64,000 nucleotides of DNA. Source: Phascolomyces articulosus (taxonomy: Eukaryota > Mucoromycota > Mucoromycetes > Mucorales > Lichtheimiaceae). Every line of letters starts with the position of its first letter. Within the stretch, counting starts at the first letter, position 1. A program made the position numbers and the translations under genes. Below the pieces are notes generated by a model. The model did no database searches. It worked only from the letters and a program-made list of their open reading frames with translations, and was not told the DNA's origin. Shown piece by piece: positions 1-11,222 of this stretch. The DNA is taken from contig JAIXMP010000015.1 of the NCBI GenBank assembly GCA_025677815.1, positions 868,001-932,000 on the forward strand. The letters run 5' to 3'.

Positions 1-324
1 AAGACTATTCATTATAACAACTACGGCAATAACATATATTTTAACAATAATTACCGTGAAATTGCAATGATTAAGGACCTTACACTGGATTGTGGGCTCT
101 TGCATTCTTCCATTGACGATAATTTTCAAGAACACCTTAATTCTGGAATATTTCGAGAATTAAATACTTTGCGAATAGCCCATGATCCAACAGCAACTAC
201 AGCAAATCCATGTTACTGTCAAATTAATAATAGTGCTATAGTACACGAATTACTAAAAATCAGAAACATACTCAATAGTAGAGGAGGGGATATGGTATAC
301 TCTTTTTCTTCAACAATTGTATAG
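1..324 (+). CDS. 3' end of an unidentified gene, truncated by the window edge
   Basis: Frame 1 is open from base 1 to the TAG ending at 324, so this is probably the last exon or the tail of a longer gene. The first in-frame ATG is at 67, but the frame is open upstream of it too. The 107 visible residues have leucine-spaced stretches (such as LTLDCGLL and FRELNTLRI) that recall the leucine-rich-repeat part of F-box/LRR proteins, which are abundant in Mucorales. That is only an impression. No catalytic motif, membrane segment or domain can be named. It could also be a chance open frame in AT-rich DNA. Confidence 0.4.
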   Translation, partial: KTIHYNNYGNNIYFNNNYREIAMIKDLTLDCGLLHSSIDDNFQEHLNSGIFRELNTLRIAHDPTATTANPCYCQINNSAIVHELLKIRNILNSRGGDMVYSFSSTIV

Positions 325-2796
325 TAATAATAAAACTGATCAATAAAAACACACTATTTTCTGATGGTATACTCCATGAAAATTTTATTTTAATAATTAT
401 TACGTACGTCTTTACAAAACATCATTGGGTAGTAACAACTTCATCCTACTTTATATTTTATAATATCTCTTGGGTGTACTTTTTTTAATATTAATGTACT
501 CCAAGGTCCCAAAAATGGTTTCACCCATTTTTTATATATATAACTCTAAATAGTGGACCATGAAGGATCGAGTTTGGGTCAAATCAGTCGCGTTTCAATA
601 ATGTATATATGTAGCAATGATTGCAGAATGCACAAGATAGCTCTTCATTTTTTATTAGACATACCTAACCTTCATATGTTCTTCTTGGATCTGCTTGTAC
701 TTCATCCGTAATGTTATTAATGACTAGATAATAGCAGTGTGTATATTATAACTTCAAAAGAAGTCCTCCCTTTTGCATATATTTAGCATGGTTACCTAAA
801 GTGTTCATTTTTCCAAAAATATTACGTACATGTACCTACCATCATTTCATTATAAATAATTAGGATGGAAGATGTATTGTGCAATAAAAATTATTGATTG
901 GTATGAAGATTCGGTAAATCCAGCTACGAAATAACTCAGAAACAAATATAACAACACAAATATGTAACATTTAATTGTAAACTAAGAGACAAAAGGACTA
1001 TTGTATTAAAAATCTCTACATTTTGAAATGCATTATCTCTTCGGTGGTGTCCGAGTTTTGATTATCATGTATAACGATGGTGCTTACCATACCATAATAG
1101 TCAATAGGACTTGGTAAAAGAATCTATGGGCTATTAATCGGAGGATGTAAGGATGTTTTTTAAAATATCGTGTTAATTTTTTTTTTTTTTTTGCCATACC
1201 CGTCTCTAACAATTTCTTTTCATTTTTCTATTAAAAGAACACAGTACCTCCCAGCTATATTGTAGTATTACGAAAGTTACAACCATGCTCACCGTTTTTA
1301 ATTTGTTATGCGAAGTAAAAAAGGTATATTATGTTGATATACATAGTTATTATGGTAGCCGATGATGTTCAAGTTTTGCCGAAACCACGAACTTACGAAG
1401 TTGCCATTGGTGTGCCCTACATATATCTTTTATATGAAATTTTTAACATTTGCGTTATCTCAATAATAAAATAAAAAAATAAAAAAGCTGCTGTAATATA
1501 ATGTTTTTAATTTTATTACTACTAATAAAAAGCATAATATGTTATTAAAAATTTGGTAAGTATTTTCCTGGTCTTTACACTTTATATTCATCCTCTAAAG
1601 ACCTTCAAAGCCTTGAAAGGATGTGCTACAACATTCTGCTTGAGTATATCACACCCTTTAAGTCATGGGTTTTTCTTCATTTTCCGATGAACTTTCGGGT
1701 TATATTATATTATATAATCTAACCCCGATTTTGAAGAAGCAATGGTCTCAGTATGCATAAGTGGGATTATAACCCCCTTGCTGAGTGGTCATTAAGTGAA
1801 ATTACCCACCACCATTTCTTATTTATAGGCATGATGGGCAGGTTAAATTGTAACATATTATCAAATAATTATAATAATAATTATAGAATTACCATCATCA
1901 TCTATAATTGAAAGAATCTTTGTTATCATAGCATGATGAATAAAAAAAAGCGGTTTAGGTACAAAAAAAAAAAAAAAAACTTTTAAAAAGGTAATATTTT
2001 ACCAGTAACCCTGCAAACATTTTGACCACTATTGTTTTATTGTGGCACAACAGAATTACACTGACGGATACTTATTTTTTAAAAAGAAAATGCCAAGAAA
2101 CAAGAGCTCGCTAATACAACGTTTGATGTTGAAGTGGAGTTTTTTTTTTACGCGCCTCTATTTTTTATATTTCCTTCATTTATTCATAATAATGTCGGCG
2201 CTTTCCTTCATTTCCACACCATTTTCTTACCTCGAATGACGTCGAATATATTTGCTGGTTGCATCTCTTTATTAATAAATATACCATTATTTTATGACAA
2301 AAACAAAAAAAAAAGATTGGCACTATGTAGAAAAGAATCATTCTTTTAAAAAAGACTGTAGGGATGATCACTGAAGGGAAATTGACAAGAATATGTATAA
2401 TAATAACTTACTAAGCGGGAAGAAGAAAAGATGAAGGCAGCTGTCATATTTATCGAAAGCTTTTCCCCGCCAATTAGAAAAGACATCAGATCATCAGATA
2501 TACCTTTTATGGTTTTATTTTCTAGCGATTGTTGTTACTCCAGGGATAGTCAATCTCTGGTATTTAAAATAGCCTCAATTGTTTTTCTATTTCAAATTTG
2601 ACCTTATTAATCCTTTCTTTTCTTATTTTTACAAAGAGGAAGCACATTCGAATGAGATAAAGCAACAACTGAAATTCAGCCCCACTTTTTATATTATTAA
2701 TTATACCAATAATAATCCACCTTTATTTCACCGTTATCTTCTCTTGTAAATATAAACAATAACAACCCATACCAATATAATATAACAAGAGACAAG
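325..2796. other. intergenic, no convincing gene
   Basis: About 2.5 kb of AT-rich DNA. The open frames near 2042-2371 overlap on both strands, are low-complexity (Phe/Lys/Leu-rich) and lie over poly(T) and poly(A) runs, so I regard them as chance. A strong imperfect palindrome lies at 1697-1725 and is reported as a finding. The last few hundred bases are presumably the promoter of the siderophore transporter. Confidence 0.6.
2655..2739. promoter_or_regulatory. two AGATAA (GATA-factor type) sites upstream of the siderophore transporter
   Basis: AGATAA is present on the plus strand at 2655-2660 and on the minus strand (TTATCT) at 2734-2739, that is 137 and 58 bp before the ATG at 2797. Fungal iron repressors of the SreA/Urbs1/Fep1 GATA family bind HGATAR-like sites in siderophore-uptake promoters. 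Six-base matches occur often in AT-rich DNA, so the regulatory reading is inference. Confidence 0.35.
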
Positions 2797-5567
2797 ATGT
2801 CGATGGTTGTTCACAATGATGATAAACTACTTCCCGGCGTTAGGAAGGTTGAGCTTTTAAAAAATGTCTGGAGCAAGATTGACATGTGGATGATTTTTAG
2901 TGGGTAAGAACCTAGAAGTATAATAAAAAAACTTTCAATATTTAAAGTACTGCATATATTACATCTACGTAAACGGCATCCGTCGATTTTAAAAATGAAA
3001 ATTTTCTATATTTTATAGTCTTATATTATTATCATTTTCCAGTAGTTGGGAAACCAATTTATCATTTACGTTACTCAATTACGTAACCAGTCTTTTTGAC
3101 TCGAATAATTACATGAGTATTATCAGCACCGTAACCTATATCTTGCAATCTGTCCTGTTTCCAACCTATAGTAAACTTTCAGATTTATTTGGACGCGCAG
3201 AGGTTTTCAGTATTTGTATGGTCTTTTATATTCTGGCGTATATTGTCATGGCAACTTCAAACAGCTTTGCTGCACTTGTGGTTAGTTTTATCAATTTTCT
3301 CTAATTAACAATAATATTAAATTACAACACGCTGTTTTTAATCATGAAAAAACTTTTTTCCATTATTATAGGGCGGACAAATTTTGTATACTTTTGGTTA
3401 TTCTGGTGTTATGATTCTTGGTCCTATTTTGGTTGGAGGTAAAAAGTGATTCATGCAGATACTGATTTAATTCAATACATGAAAAAGAATACGATAATAG
3501 GGATATTGGATAATTCATGAGTAAGAAAAATTCTAATGCTTACTATACCTTTAAATCATAAATGTAGACATGACAAATGTTGTGACACGTGGCTTTTATC
3601 AAGGTCTATATAGTATACCTCAGCTTATTAATCTTTTTGTTCCGTCTATTGTTGCTCAATCCCTCATCGATCGTGGACAATGGCGATGGGCGTATGGGCA
3701 TCTTCCTCTCGTTCTTTTGGTCGCCAATCTTCCTCTCCTATTTGGTCTTTGGACAGTTCAACGCAAGGTTTTCAAAGAAGACAAGTATCGTAATTATATA
3801 AAGGCACGTCGTGATAGGGATAACCATCGTTCTATTATTGACAGTTTCAAGTATTATCTATCTGTCATTGATTTTGTTGGTTGTATATTACTTATTGGTG
3901 CCCTCACAATGACATTGCTTCCTTTGGTGCTAGCATTATACACTTGGGGTGGTTGGGGAAATTGTAAGTTTCGTTTACTTTTTACCCTTGTGTGCATAGA
4001 AAAAAAATATTCCATTTCTATATAGCTAATGGTATATGCAATGGTACAAAACTGTAATTTGTATAAATTATTACGTATATATATATATATATATAGCACG
4101 CGTAATTGGAACTATCTGTGGTGGTGGCGTTTGCTGGGTTGTCCTCGGTATCTGGGAATGGAAGTTTGCTTCTCACCCACTAATTCCTATGGGTAATTGG
4201 CCAAATAGTACACCTATTTGGGGTGTTCTTGCTACATCCACAGTCACCATTATTTCTTCTACGGAATGGCAATATCTGCTTACTTATTTTCAAGTGACTC
4301 GCAGAATTGATAATGCACATGCTGTTTTACTGGGTCGAGGTTACAATGTTGCTTATATTGTTGTTCAGCTTATTATTGGTTGGTTAATGATGAAGACACG
4401 GTAAGAAACTTTGTAATATATAATTACGTGCAATATAATAGATATTCGTTATTGTATTGTGGTTTATTTATTTTTGAGATTCTTTTGTCTTCAAAAAGTG
4501 TATGGCGCCCGTATGTATGGGGAGGAACTGCTTTAATGATTCTTGGTAAGTGTGTATGTTTTTTCTTTTTTTTTTTAAAAAAAAAATAGACATTCGAAGC
4601 TTATTTTGATTTGTGATGATTTATCCTATGTACAACATATATCAGGTGTTGGACTACTATATGCTGCTCGTTGGCCCACTTCTTCGGATGCATTCATTGT
4701 AATTGCTCAAACAATTGTTGGTCTCGGGTAAATATATACGTTTTATTGTTTATATTATTTTTTTGGTAACTTTTAATAACGTTCTTCAATTCAAACTTTA
4801 TTGCTTATAATAATTAAGCTCAGGCGCAATGGATATCCCTATTACTGTCGCAGTTCAATCATCTGTTCCACATAATGGTAATACCAAAAGGATTACATTA
4901 TTTATTCATTGATGTTCTCATTTATCTTATAAAATGTAACTCTTATTTTTATATTGTTTATTTACTGCAGATCTTGCCATGGTGACAGCACTATACCAAC
5001 TAGGAGGATCCATTGCCGCTTCCATTGGTTCCACAATGGCCGGGAGTATATGGAATAATATGCTTCCTAAAGAACTTGAAAAACACGCGCCTGATGTAGA
5101 CGCTCTCAAAGTCATTGGTGATATTGCCTATGCACAGAATCTTCCTGATGAACAACATGCAGGTGTTGTTCTTGCATATGCAGAAACACAGCGTGTTCTC
5201 AATATTATTGCTCTGTGTGTCTCTGTCCTGACATTTATATTTACTCTACCCATGAAAACATTTGGCTTAAGCGAATATATGAATAAGCATGTTGATGGTG
5301 CAGCAGATGACCAAAATATGGAAGAGAAAAAGCAAGAGTGTAGTGGTGATAGTCATTGCCAACAAAGTAACAGCGAAAATATTGAACAAGATAATAAAGC
5401 ATATTCAGTTTCTGGTAAGAATCAAACGTAGCATATAATAAAAATTTCATACTGTACGAATAATGTAACTGTGTAAAAAAAAAATTCAACAAATCTAACT
5501 TTTTTTCTTTTTAGAAACCGTTACAAAAGAATTGTCGATTCATGAGAAATCTGCCAAGGCATTGTAA
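2797..5567 (+). CDS. siderophore-iron transporter, major facilitator superfamily (SIT/ARN family)
   Basis: Ten exons: 2797-2903, 3019-3280, 3372-3438, 3568-3963, 4097-4400, 4499-4545, 4646-4727, 4819-4877, 4971-5414 and 5515-5567, giving 606 aa. It probably imports Fe(III)-siderophore by proton symport at the plasma membrane. The family is recognised by the N-terminal GVRKVELLKNVWSKID, by KLSDLFGRAEVF (the MFS loop 2-3 motif in its Sit1/MirB form), by the region around TNVVTRGFYQGLY, and by VPHNDLAMVTALYQLGGSI near helix 11. Hydrophobic segments are spread over all exons, consistent with the 14-helix siderophore subfamily. The C-terminus is polar and carries two cysteines. The ATG at 2797 is supported by the family-like N-terminus. 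Two GATA-type sites lie upstream. The substrate cannot be told from sequence; rhizoferrin or a foreign siderophore are possible. Confidence 0.9.
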
Positions 5568-6390
5568 AATATAATAATAGTAGTAGTCTTTTCTTCTCAC
5601 TATTCCAATGCGTGAGAGAATTAAAATGATTATCTTGTTTTTCTATTCTACAGTTATTATTAGTAGTGTTTATTACGCTTTTGTGTATGTGAAATTCTGC
5701 TTTTCTAGTAGTCGTGATAAGCGACGATCATTCCGTATCATCAGATGAATTTCTAATTTTTTTCCTACTGTAAAACAAATATATTTATAAACATTCAACC
5801 GACAATGTTCATGTGTATATATTTTTCCTGATAAAGGTATACTGGTTTTGATATTATATTTCTATTCTTGATTCACTGCTCATTTATAGTACCTATTATA
5901 ACAGCCTCCCTACAAACCTAGAGGCTCTATAAATAGGCTTGAACTATAGCATTTCTAGATTTTCTGAAGGAAAATCCCGAAAGATTTTGGCTTTGTTTCC
6001 AATCCCAGTTGTCATAAACAATCATTAATCATGTATGCTGCTAACAGACACTTGCGATGGTGATAGCTAGTAGTGTTGCCTTTTGTGTCCATTTTAGTTA
6101 AAAATAATTCCAATACACTAGATACATATAGTATTATGGAACATGATGTATTATTTTAGATGAAATAGATAATTTATTTGTCAAAAATAAGATATTTGAT
6201 AGGGCTTAAAAAAAGGGCGGATAGATTTTACAGAAGGGAAAGGAAAAATAATTCTACTCTACTCAATACAAAAAAAGAAATTAAAGCATAGTAGGGTTAA
6301 TGGTGTATTTTTTGTTCCTGGATGTGATTGATAATGGTGATTTAACCGGAGAGATAACCGGGGACGGAGGGGAAAAGAAATAACAAAGAT
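5568..6390. other. intergenic between convergent genes
   Basis: About 0.8 kb of AT-rich sequence downstream of the transporter and downstream (minus strand) of the PSDP-repeat gene. It presumably holds both 3' UTRs and poly(A) sites. I see no gene or RNA. Confidence 0.6.
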
Positions 6391-6873
6391 CTAGTGGGAG
6401 GCACGGAAGACTCTCCAGGAGATGAGAGCAATCAAGAAAAATTGAAGCAAGGGGAAAAGAGGCTGATTCATCATGGCTGCGCTTTCATCAGGACTATCAA
6501 TGGTGGAAGGAGAAGCTTCGGCATCAGTTCCAGAAGGAGAAGGTTCAATACCGGGACTAGCAGCTGAATCAGATGGTTCAACACCACCAGCAGGATCGGA
6601 TGCGGATGGTTCGGCACCACCAGAAGGATCTGAAGGTTCAGCAGCAGGGTCAGAAGGCTCAGCAGCAGGATCTGAAGGTTCAGCAGCAGGGTCAGAAGGT
6701 TCAGCAGCAGGGTCAGAAGGTTCAGCAGCAGGATCTGAAGGTTGAGCAGGATCTGAAGGTTGAGCAGGATCTGAAGGTTGAGCAGGATCCGAAGGTTGAG
6801 CAGCAGGGTCAGAAGGTTGTTCTACTTCTTGACGCTTGACAAAGTTTTGATATTGAGCGTAGTAGTCAACCAT
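6391..6873 (-). CDS. PSDP-repeat protein with a hydrophobic C-terminal tail, function unknown
   Basis: Single-exon frame of 160 aa starting MVDYYAQYQNFVKRQEVEQ. The frame is open further upstream (to about 6981) but has no ATG there, so the ATG at 6873 is the start. A central block carries ten copies of PSDP, first as PSDPAQ then as PSDPAAE units, followed by a degenerate Gly/Ser/Pro/Glu/Asp-rich stretch. The end, roughly the last 25 residues, is hydrophobic (FPLLQFFLIALISWRVF) and finishes RASH. There is no N-terminal signal peptide, so a tail-anchored cytosolic-facing protein is the simplest reading; a missed upstream signal-peptide exon with a GPI-type tail is the alternative. A TATAAATA element lies about 125 bp upstream of the ATG, and the leader would contain a 26-codon upstream ORF beginning at 6988. 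I do not recognise the family. Confidence 0.6.
   Translation of the reverse strand: MVDYYAQYQNFVKRQEVEQPSDPAAQPSDPAQPSDPAQPSDPAQPSDPAAEPSDPAAEPSDPAAEPSDPAAEPSDPAAEPSDPSGGAEPSASDPAGGVEPSDSAASPGIEPSPSGTDAEASPSTIDSPDESAAMMNQPLFPLLQFFLIALISWRVFRASH
6626..6819 (-). repeat. coding minisatellite of 15/18-nt PSDP units
   Basis: Tandem 15- and 18-nt units encode PSDPAQ and PSDPAAE. Two silent variants of the unit (ggatctgaaggttcagcagca versus the gggtca-containing form on the plus strand) are interspersed. This points to expansion by unequal exchange and makes the repeat number probably polymorphic. Confidence 0.85.
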
Positions 6874-6995
6874 TTTTATATGTGATGTGTTCTTTGTATT
6901 GTTATTGTTAATTGAAGGGTTGGAAGGAAATAAAAAAGAGAGATTTATTGATGAATTGAATAAGAAAGGTAGAAAAAACAAGATTCATGTCTCAG

Positions 6996-7003
6996 TATTT
7001 ATA
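6996..7003 (-). promoter_or_regulatory. TATA box of the PSDP-repeat gene
   Basis: The minus strand reads TATAAATA, about 125 bp upstream of the start codon at 6873, next to a long T/A homopolymer (7006-7022). Position and consensus fit a TATA-driven core promoter. The transcription start itself is not visible. Confidence 0.45.
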
Positions 7004-10000
7004 GTTTTTTTTTTTTTTTTTTGTTCGAACAGACATTTTCTTTCCTTCCTACGAGGGAAATTTGGATCGACCCTTTCAAAATAAAGAATCTAGGCAGTAA
7101 ATTTCATCATTTAATTCATGATTATGATGATAAATCCACATTTTAGTTTGTGTATTGATAGAAATTTTGTTTCTATGTATAGAAACAAACAACCAAAAGT
7201 GATGGCGGGGGACCCACGATCCATTCATTATTTTGTAAATATGTCGTGCGTTCATAGTAAACTAAAAAAGCTTCCAACAATGCTGCCACTAAAAAACTTT
7301 AATAACACTTTTCCAAACTAGGGGATTATTCAAACATTTCTTTATTACCAAAACTAAAATAACAGGCTTTTTGTGTTAGAAAGATTATTATTTATTATGA
7401 TTGTCATATGAGTAAAAAATGCTAAATAAAACATGATGGTACACAACATCGTATTAGGTTCTTGAAACAAGTTATTTTATGTATGTATATGTAGTATGTA
7501 ATGTAAAATGTGGGCTTGACTCATTTTCTTTCTCAGGCCTAGTTATACTATATATTACTCCCTCCTGGCCCGCGCTCTTTCAACAACTATATGATACAGT
7601 TCATTCTTCATTGTCTTATTTCTTATTTAATTAAAAACGATGCTAAATTTGGCAGATGGCATAATAAGTCCAGAACAATTTAGAGCGAAAAGCAAAGTTC
7701 TAACTATTTTAGAGCGTATAATAAACCTGTCAGCATAAAAGACAATGCTGTTGATAAATTTTAATATGTATGATGTTTGTTGTTTTGAGAACAAAATCTT
7801 GGTAAGAGTAGGCTTATTGTTTGTGCATTCAATTCTATTTTTTTTTTTTTTTTTGGTGTCGTGGCGCACTATTTATGTGTACATGTGTATCGTGTATGTT
7901 TTTCCATTCATGACGATGACGATCAGGTCAACTGTGCCCTACATGATATATTTTCGCCGTCGCCGTTTTTCCTAAAAACAAACTAAATGATTTCCTTCTC
8001 GACATAATCATTATAATGCCACCATTATATATTTTTATACCATTAATGAATTATTATTTAATGTTGTGTTTCAATATGAGATTAATTAAGGAACAAGAGC
8101 ATAATAAAATGTATTTTGCTGTGGATTATATTATTTATTTTTATATGGATTTTCATAGAACTTTCAGTGATAATCAAAACCAAAGCGATGTGCTACGGTA
8201 TATGGTAACAAAAGTCATCATCATATCTTATATTTAATCATCTCTTTTTTCTTTTCGCATGAAAAATACTAGTACTAAACTGGAACCTGTGAGAGATTAG
8301 AACAAATTATATAGAAATTTTAGGAGGTTTATTTTTCAGCAAACCCGGAAATAGACTAGTTTATTCATAAGATTCGGTGTTTCTCTTTATTTCGTCATCA
8401 TAACCATCATTATTGTTGTGATGGGTACTAATGGTATACAAGTCCAGACGTTCTAAAAAGTCGCAATCCCGAAAAGCCGGTTGTTTTCCATACTATAACT
8501 TGAACCATAATCGTCGCAATCACCATGGTGCTATTCAATAAATATGAACATTATTGTTTATTTTTCATAAAAGTTACTATTTGGATGATCAGCGTAAAGT
8601 TATTCACAATAAGGGAAAAAATGCTTTAAATTTGAGTTTGACAGCCGTTTAAGCGAGTAAAATAATAAAAAGAAAATGCATTAAAAAGAAAGTTGGAATA
8701 GGAAATATATTTATAGCGCGGTAGATCCTCTCAGAATTCTTTTCATGGACGATCCGTCAAAGGAGAGGGAAAGGTCATGCTGTTAACCAAATGCCAAGCC
8801 AAAAAAAATCACAGTTCCAGGCACAAGAAACTATGTTTATTATTACCGTTTATACGCTTTCTACCTTACTAAAAAAAAACGCGATTATACCAGCATCATG
8901 GATGGTCAATTCATAATGGTGATTTCTTGTTACGTTCAATGGCGAATCAGATCCCAACGATCCTTATTTTATAAACCAAAGAGTTTGCTTTTTTTTTTAG
9001 ATTGTTGTAAAGGTCATTGTCATAGTACATCCAGTGCTCTTGAGAGTGTTCTTTGTAGTTTAATAATTCAAGCTTAACAACTATTAATTGCCACAAGATA
9101 TACGTAATACTAAAACTGGTGACTCTATTTGCAATAGAATAACTAGAAACCTCTATTATTGTTTTTGTCGCGCTTTTCAAAAAGGGCATACCCGATCTTC
9201 ACTCATTTAATGTTGCACATTTAAACAGGATGTTACTTTGCAGAACTAGCACTTCGCATGACGTTCGTGTTACAAGAAAAACTCACTTATTGAAAATTAA
9301 ACCATTATCCAATAAATGATACTAAAGAAGCAGTATTGGTATTGGAAACTAAATCAAGTATCGAAAATACGAAGAAATGTCTCTTTATTATAACACACCA
9401 TTAATAATAACTTCCTTATCACCAGGTTCAGTTGATATGATGATGTAAAGCAAACAAGGTTTGTTTTTCTGTTTATATATTTGATAAAAATAGAGTTTTC
9501 CAAATATGGTAGAATTCCCATATAACTCGAAACCAAAAAAAAAGTACCAACACGACGAGAAACATTTTAGTTTATTATTGTTGTTATTATTATGAGTGAC
9601 ACCTTTATTGTTTTTTATTCATCTATAGATGGGATATTTATTTCTGGTTATTATATATTGGTATGAGATCCTAGGTTATCATTATGATATCATATTACTA
9701 TAAGCTTCATTGACATTATTTGTAAATGATTTGGCCCATCACATCCGTATAGTTATAAAATAGTTGGCATTTTTTTGTGCTTCAGAAAAGATCGACTGTG
9801 TCTGATCATTTGAATTCTATTTGTGTCACCAATTTTAACATGATTTTCGCCCTTTTATTGAAGTCGAGAAATCAAATCCGAGCATTCGATTGTAAATGAA
9901 ACAAGAAAGATTGTAGGTATTACTGCTTAAACGAAAAAAAAAATCGACGAAAGGTTAGAATCATCCAATAGAATAAAGTGGTTTAGTGTATTGTTCACCT

Positions 10001-11222
10001 TCATGGCACATTATGAATCATATTTTCTTCACTTGGATGACAATTTTTCATTGTAATTTTGCTTGTTGTAATGATTTTTATAACAACACAGATTTGTGAT
10101 CCATCCTACTTTTTTTTTTGTCGAATCTGGATCACTATATAATAATACGCATATAATAATGCATAATCTTACTACTGGATTCAATCATCCGACCCTTATA
10201 ATTTTAATAGCCATCCAATTCTATCCATAAGCATGTTTTTTCTTATTAATCATCGACATCCTATTTTCGATGACTGCAAGTTATTTAAACAACATGACGA
10301 ACCAAATAATTCTTAAAAAAGCACCCACATGGCAATCATCTTCCAGGATCCATTTATTTTCCTTTAATCTTCTTATCCAGATATACTATATAGCAGAATT
10401 ATCACAACTTGTCTTGGAACCTGGTATTCTCATCAAATAAATGTAATATATATATACTCTTAGTTCTTTTATATATCATATAAAAAAGTGACTAGGTAGT
10501 CAAGTTTGATAAGCTTTATAAAACTTCACTGTACTTTTTAATTATACGTATTCATGATGATAAATTATCTTTTGAAACATGAATATCATCAATAGACATA
10601 TATTTGTTCCTAGAATAAAACCAAAAATGTTTGTATATAATAAGGTTGGAATTCCTCGAAATTAACCGCATGTTTTATTGTAGTGCATAAACAACTCCTG
10701 CATATAAATCCCACTGACACACGTAATTCGAATTAATCATCAAAGTATTGAAATCAACATATAAATTTCATATTTACGTATTCTTTTGGATTTTTTTATT
10801 ATATATATATAGCCACTGTTCTATATTGACATTATGGATATCCATAGGAAGTAATTATTGTACTAAAGAGAATCCCAAGTTTTTCTAGAAGGCTCCATCA
10901 TGCTAATTATCACCAAAATCCAGATATGGATGAAGATAGATAATATCATAATTTGTTCGGTCGTTTTATTTTATTAAAAAGAGTACAATTGTTTTGACAG
11001 AGATGACATGTATTAGAAAGCTTACTATCTACTAAAAAATGGTAAAATAAATAGCAAGTGCCTAAGATTTACCTTTGAGAACTAATAATCAACAGCCACA
11101 CAACAGTAGCAAGCAGGCACGAGGTAACTACTCCGCTTTTTATAAGAAATTTGAAACGCGCCAGCGTTAGGACACACGTTTCTTCTTGACAGCTCTGACA
11201 GGCCGTTATATATATAAAAAAA
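7004..11222. other. 4.2 kb gene-free AT-rich region
   Basis: There is no reading frame with protein-like composition, no splice-linked exons, no tRNA and no transposon signature. Short frames at 7118-7321, 7627-7975, 8016-8237, 8947-9189 and 9354-9536 have biased Phe/Ile/Tyr/Asn composition and no family resemblance. The right end (about 11000-11222) is presumably the CCT2 promoter. Confidence 0.55.

Noticed and set aside
2042..2371. Overlapping short frames on both strands
   Set aside because: They translate T- and A-rich tracts into Phe/Lys/Ile-rich peptides with no family resemblance and lie on both strands over the same DNA.
6473..6839. Plus-strand frames through the PSDP repeat
   Set aside because: They are antisense translations of the 15/18-nt repeat; the minus-strand frame has the ATG, TATA box and hydrophobic end.
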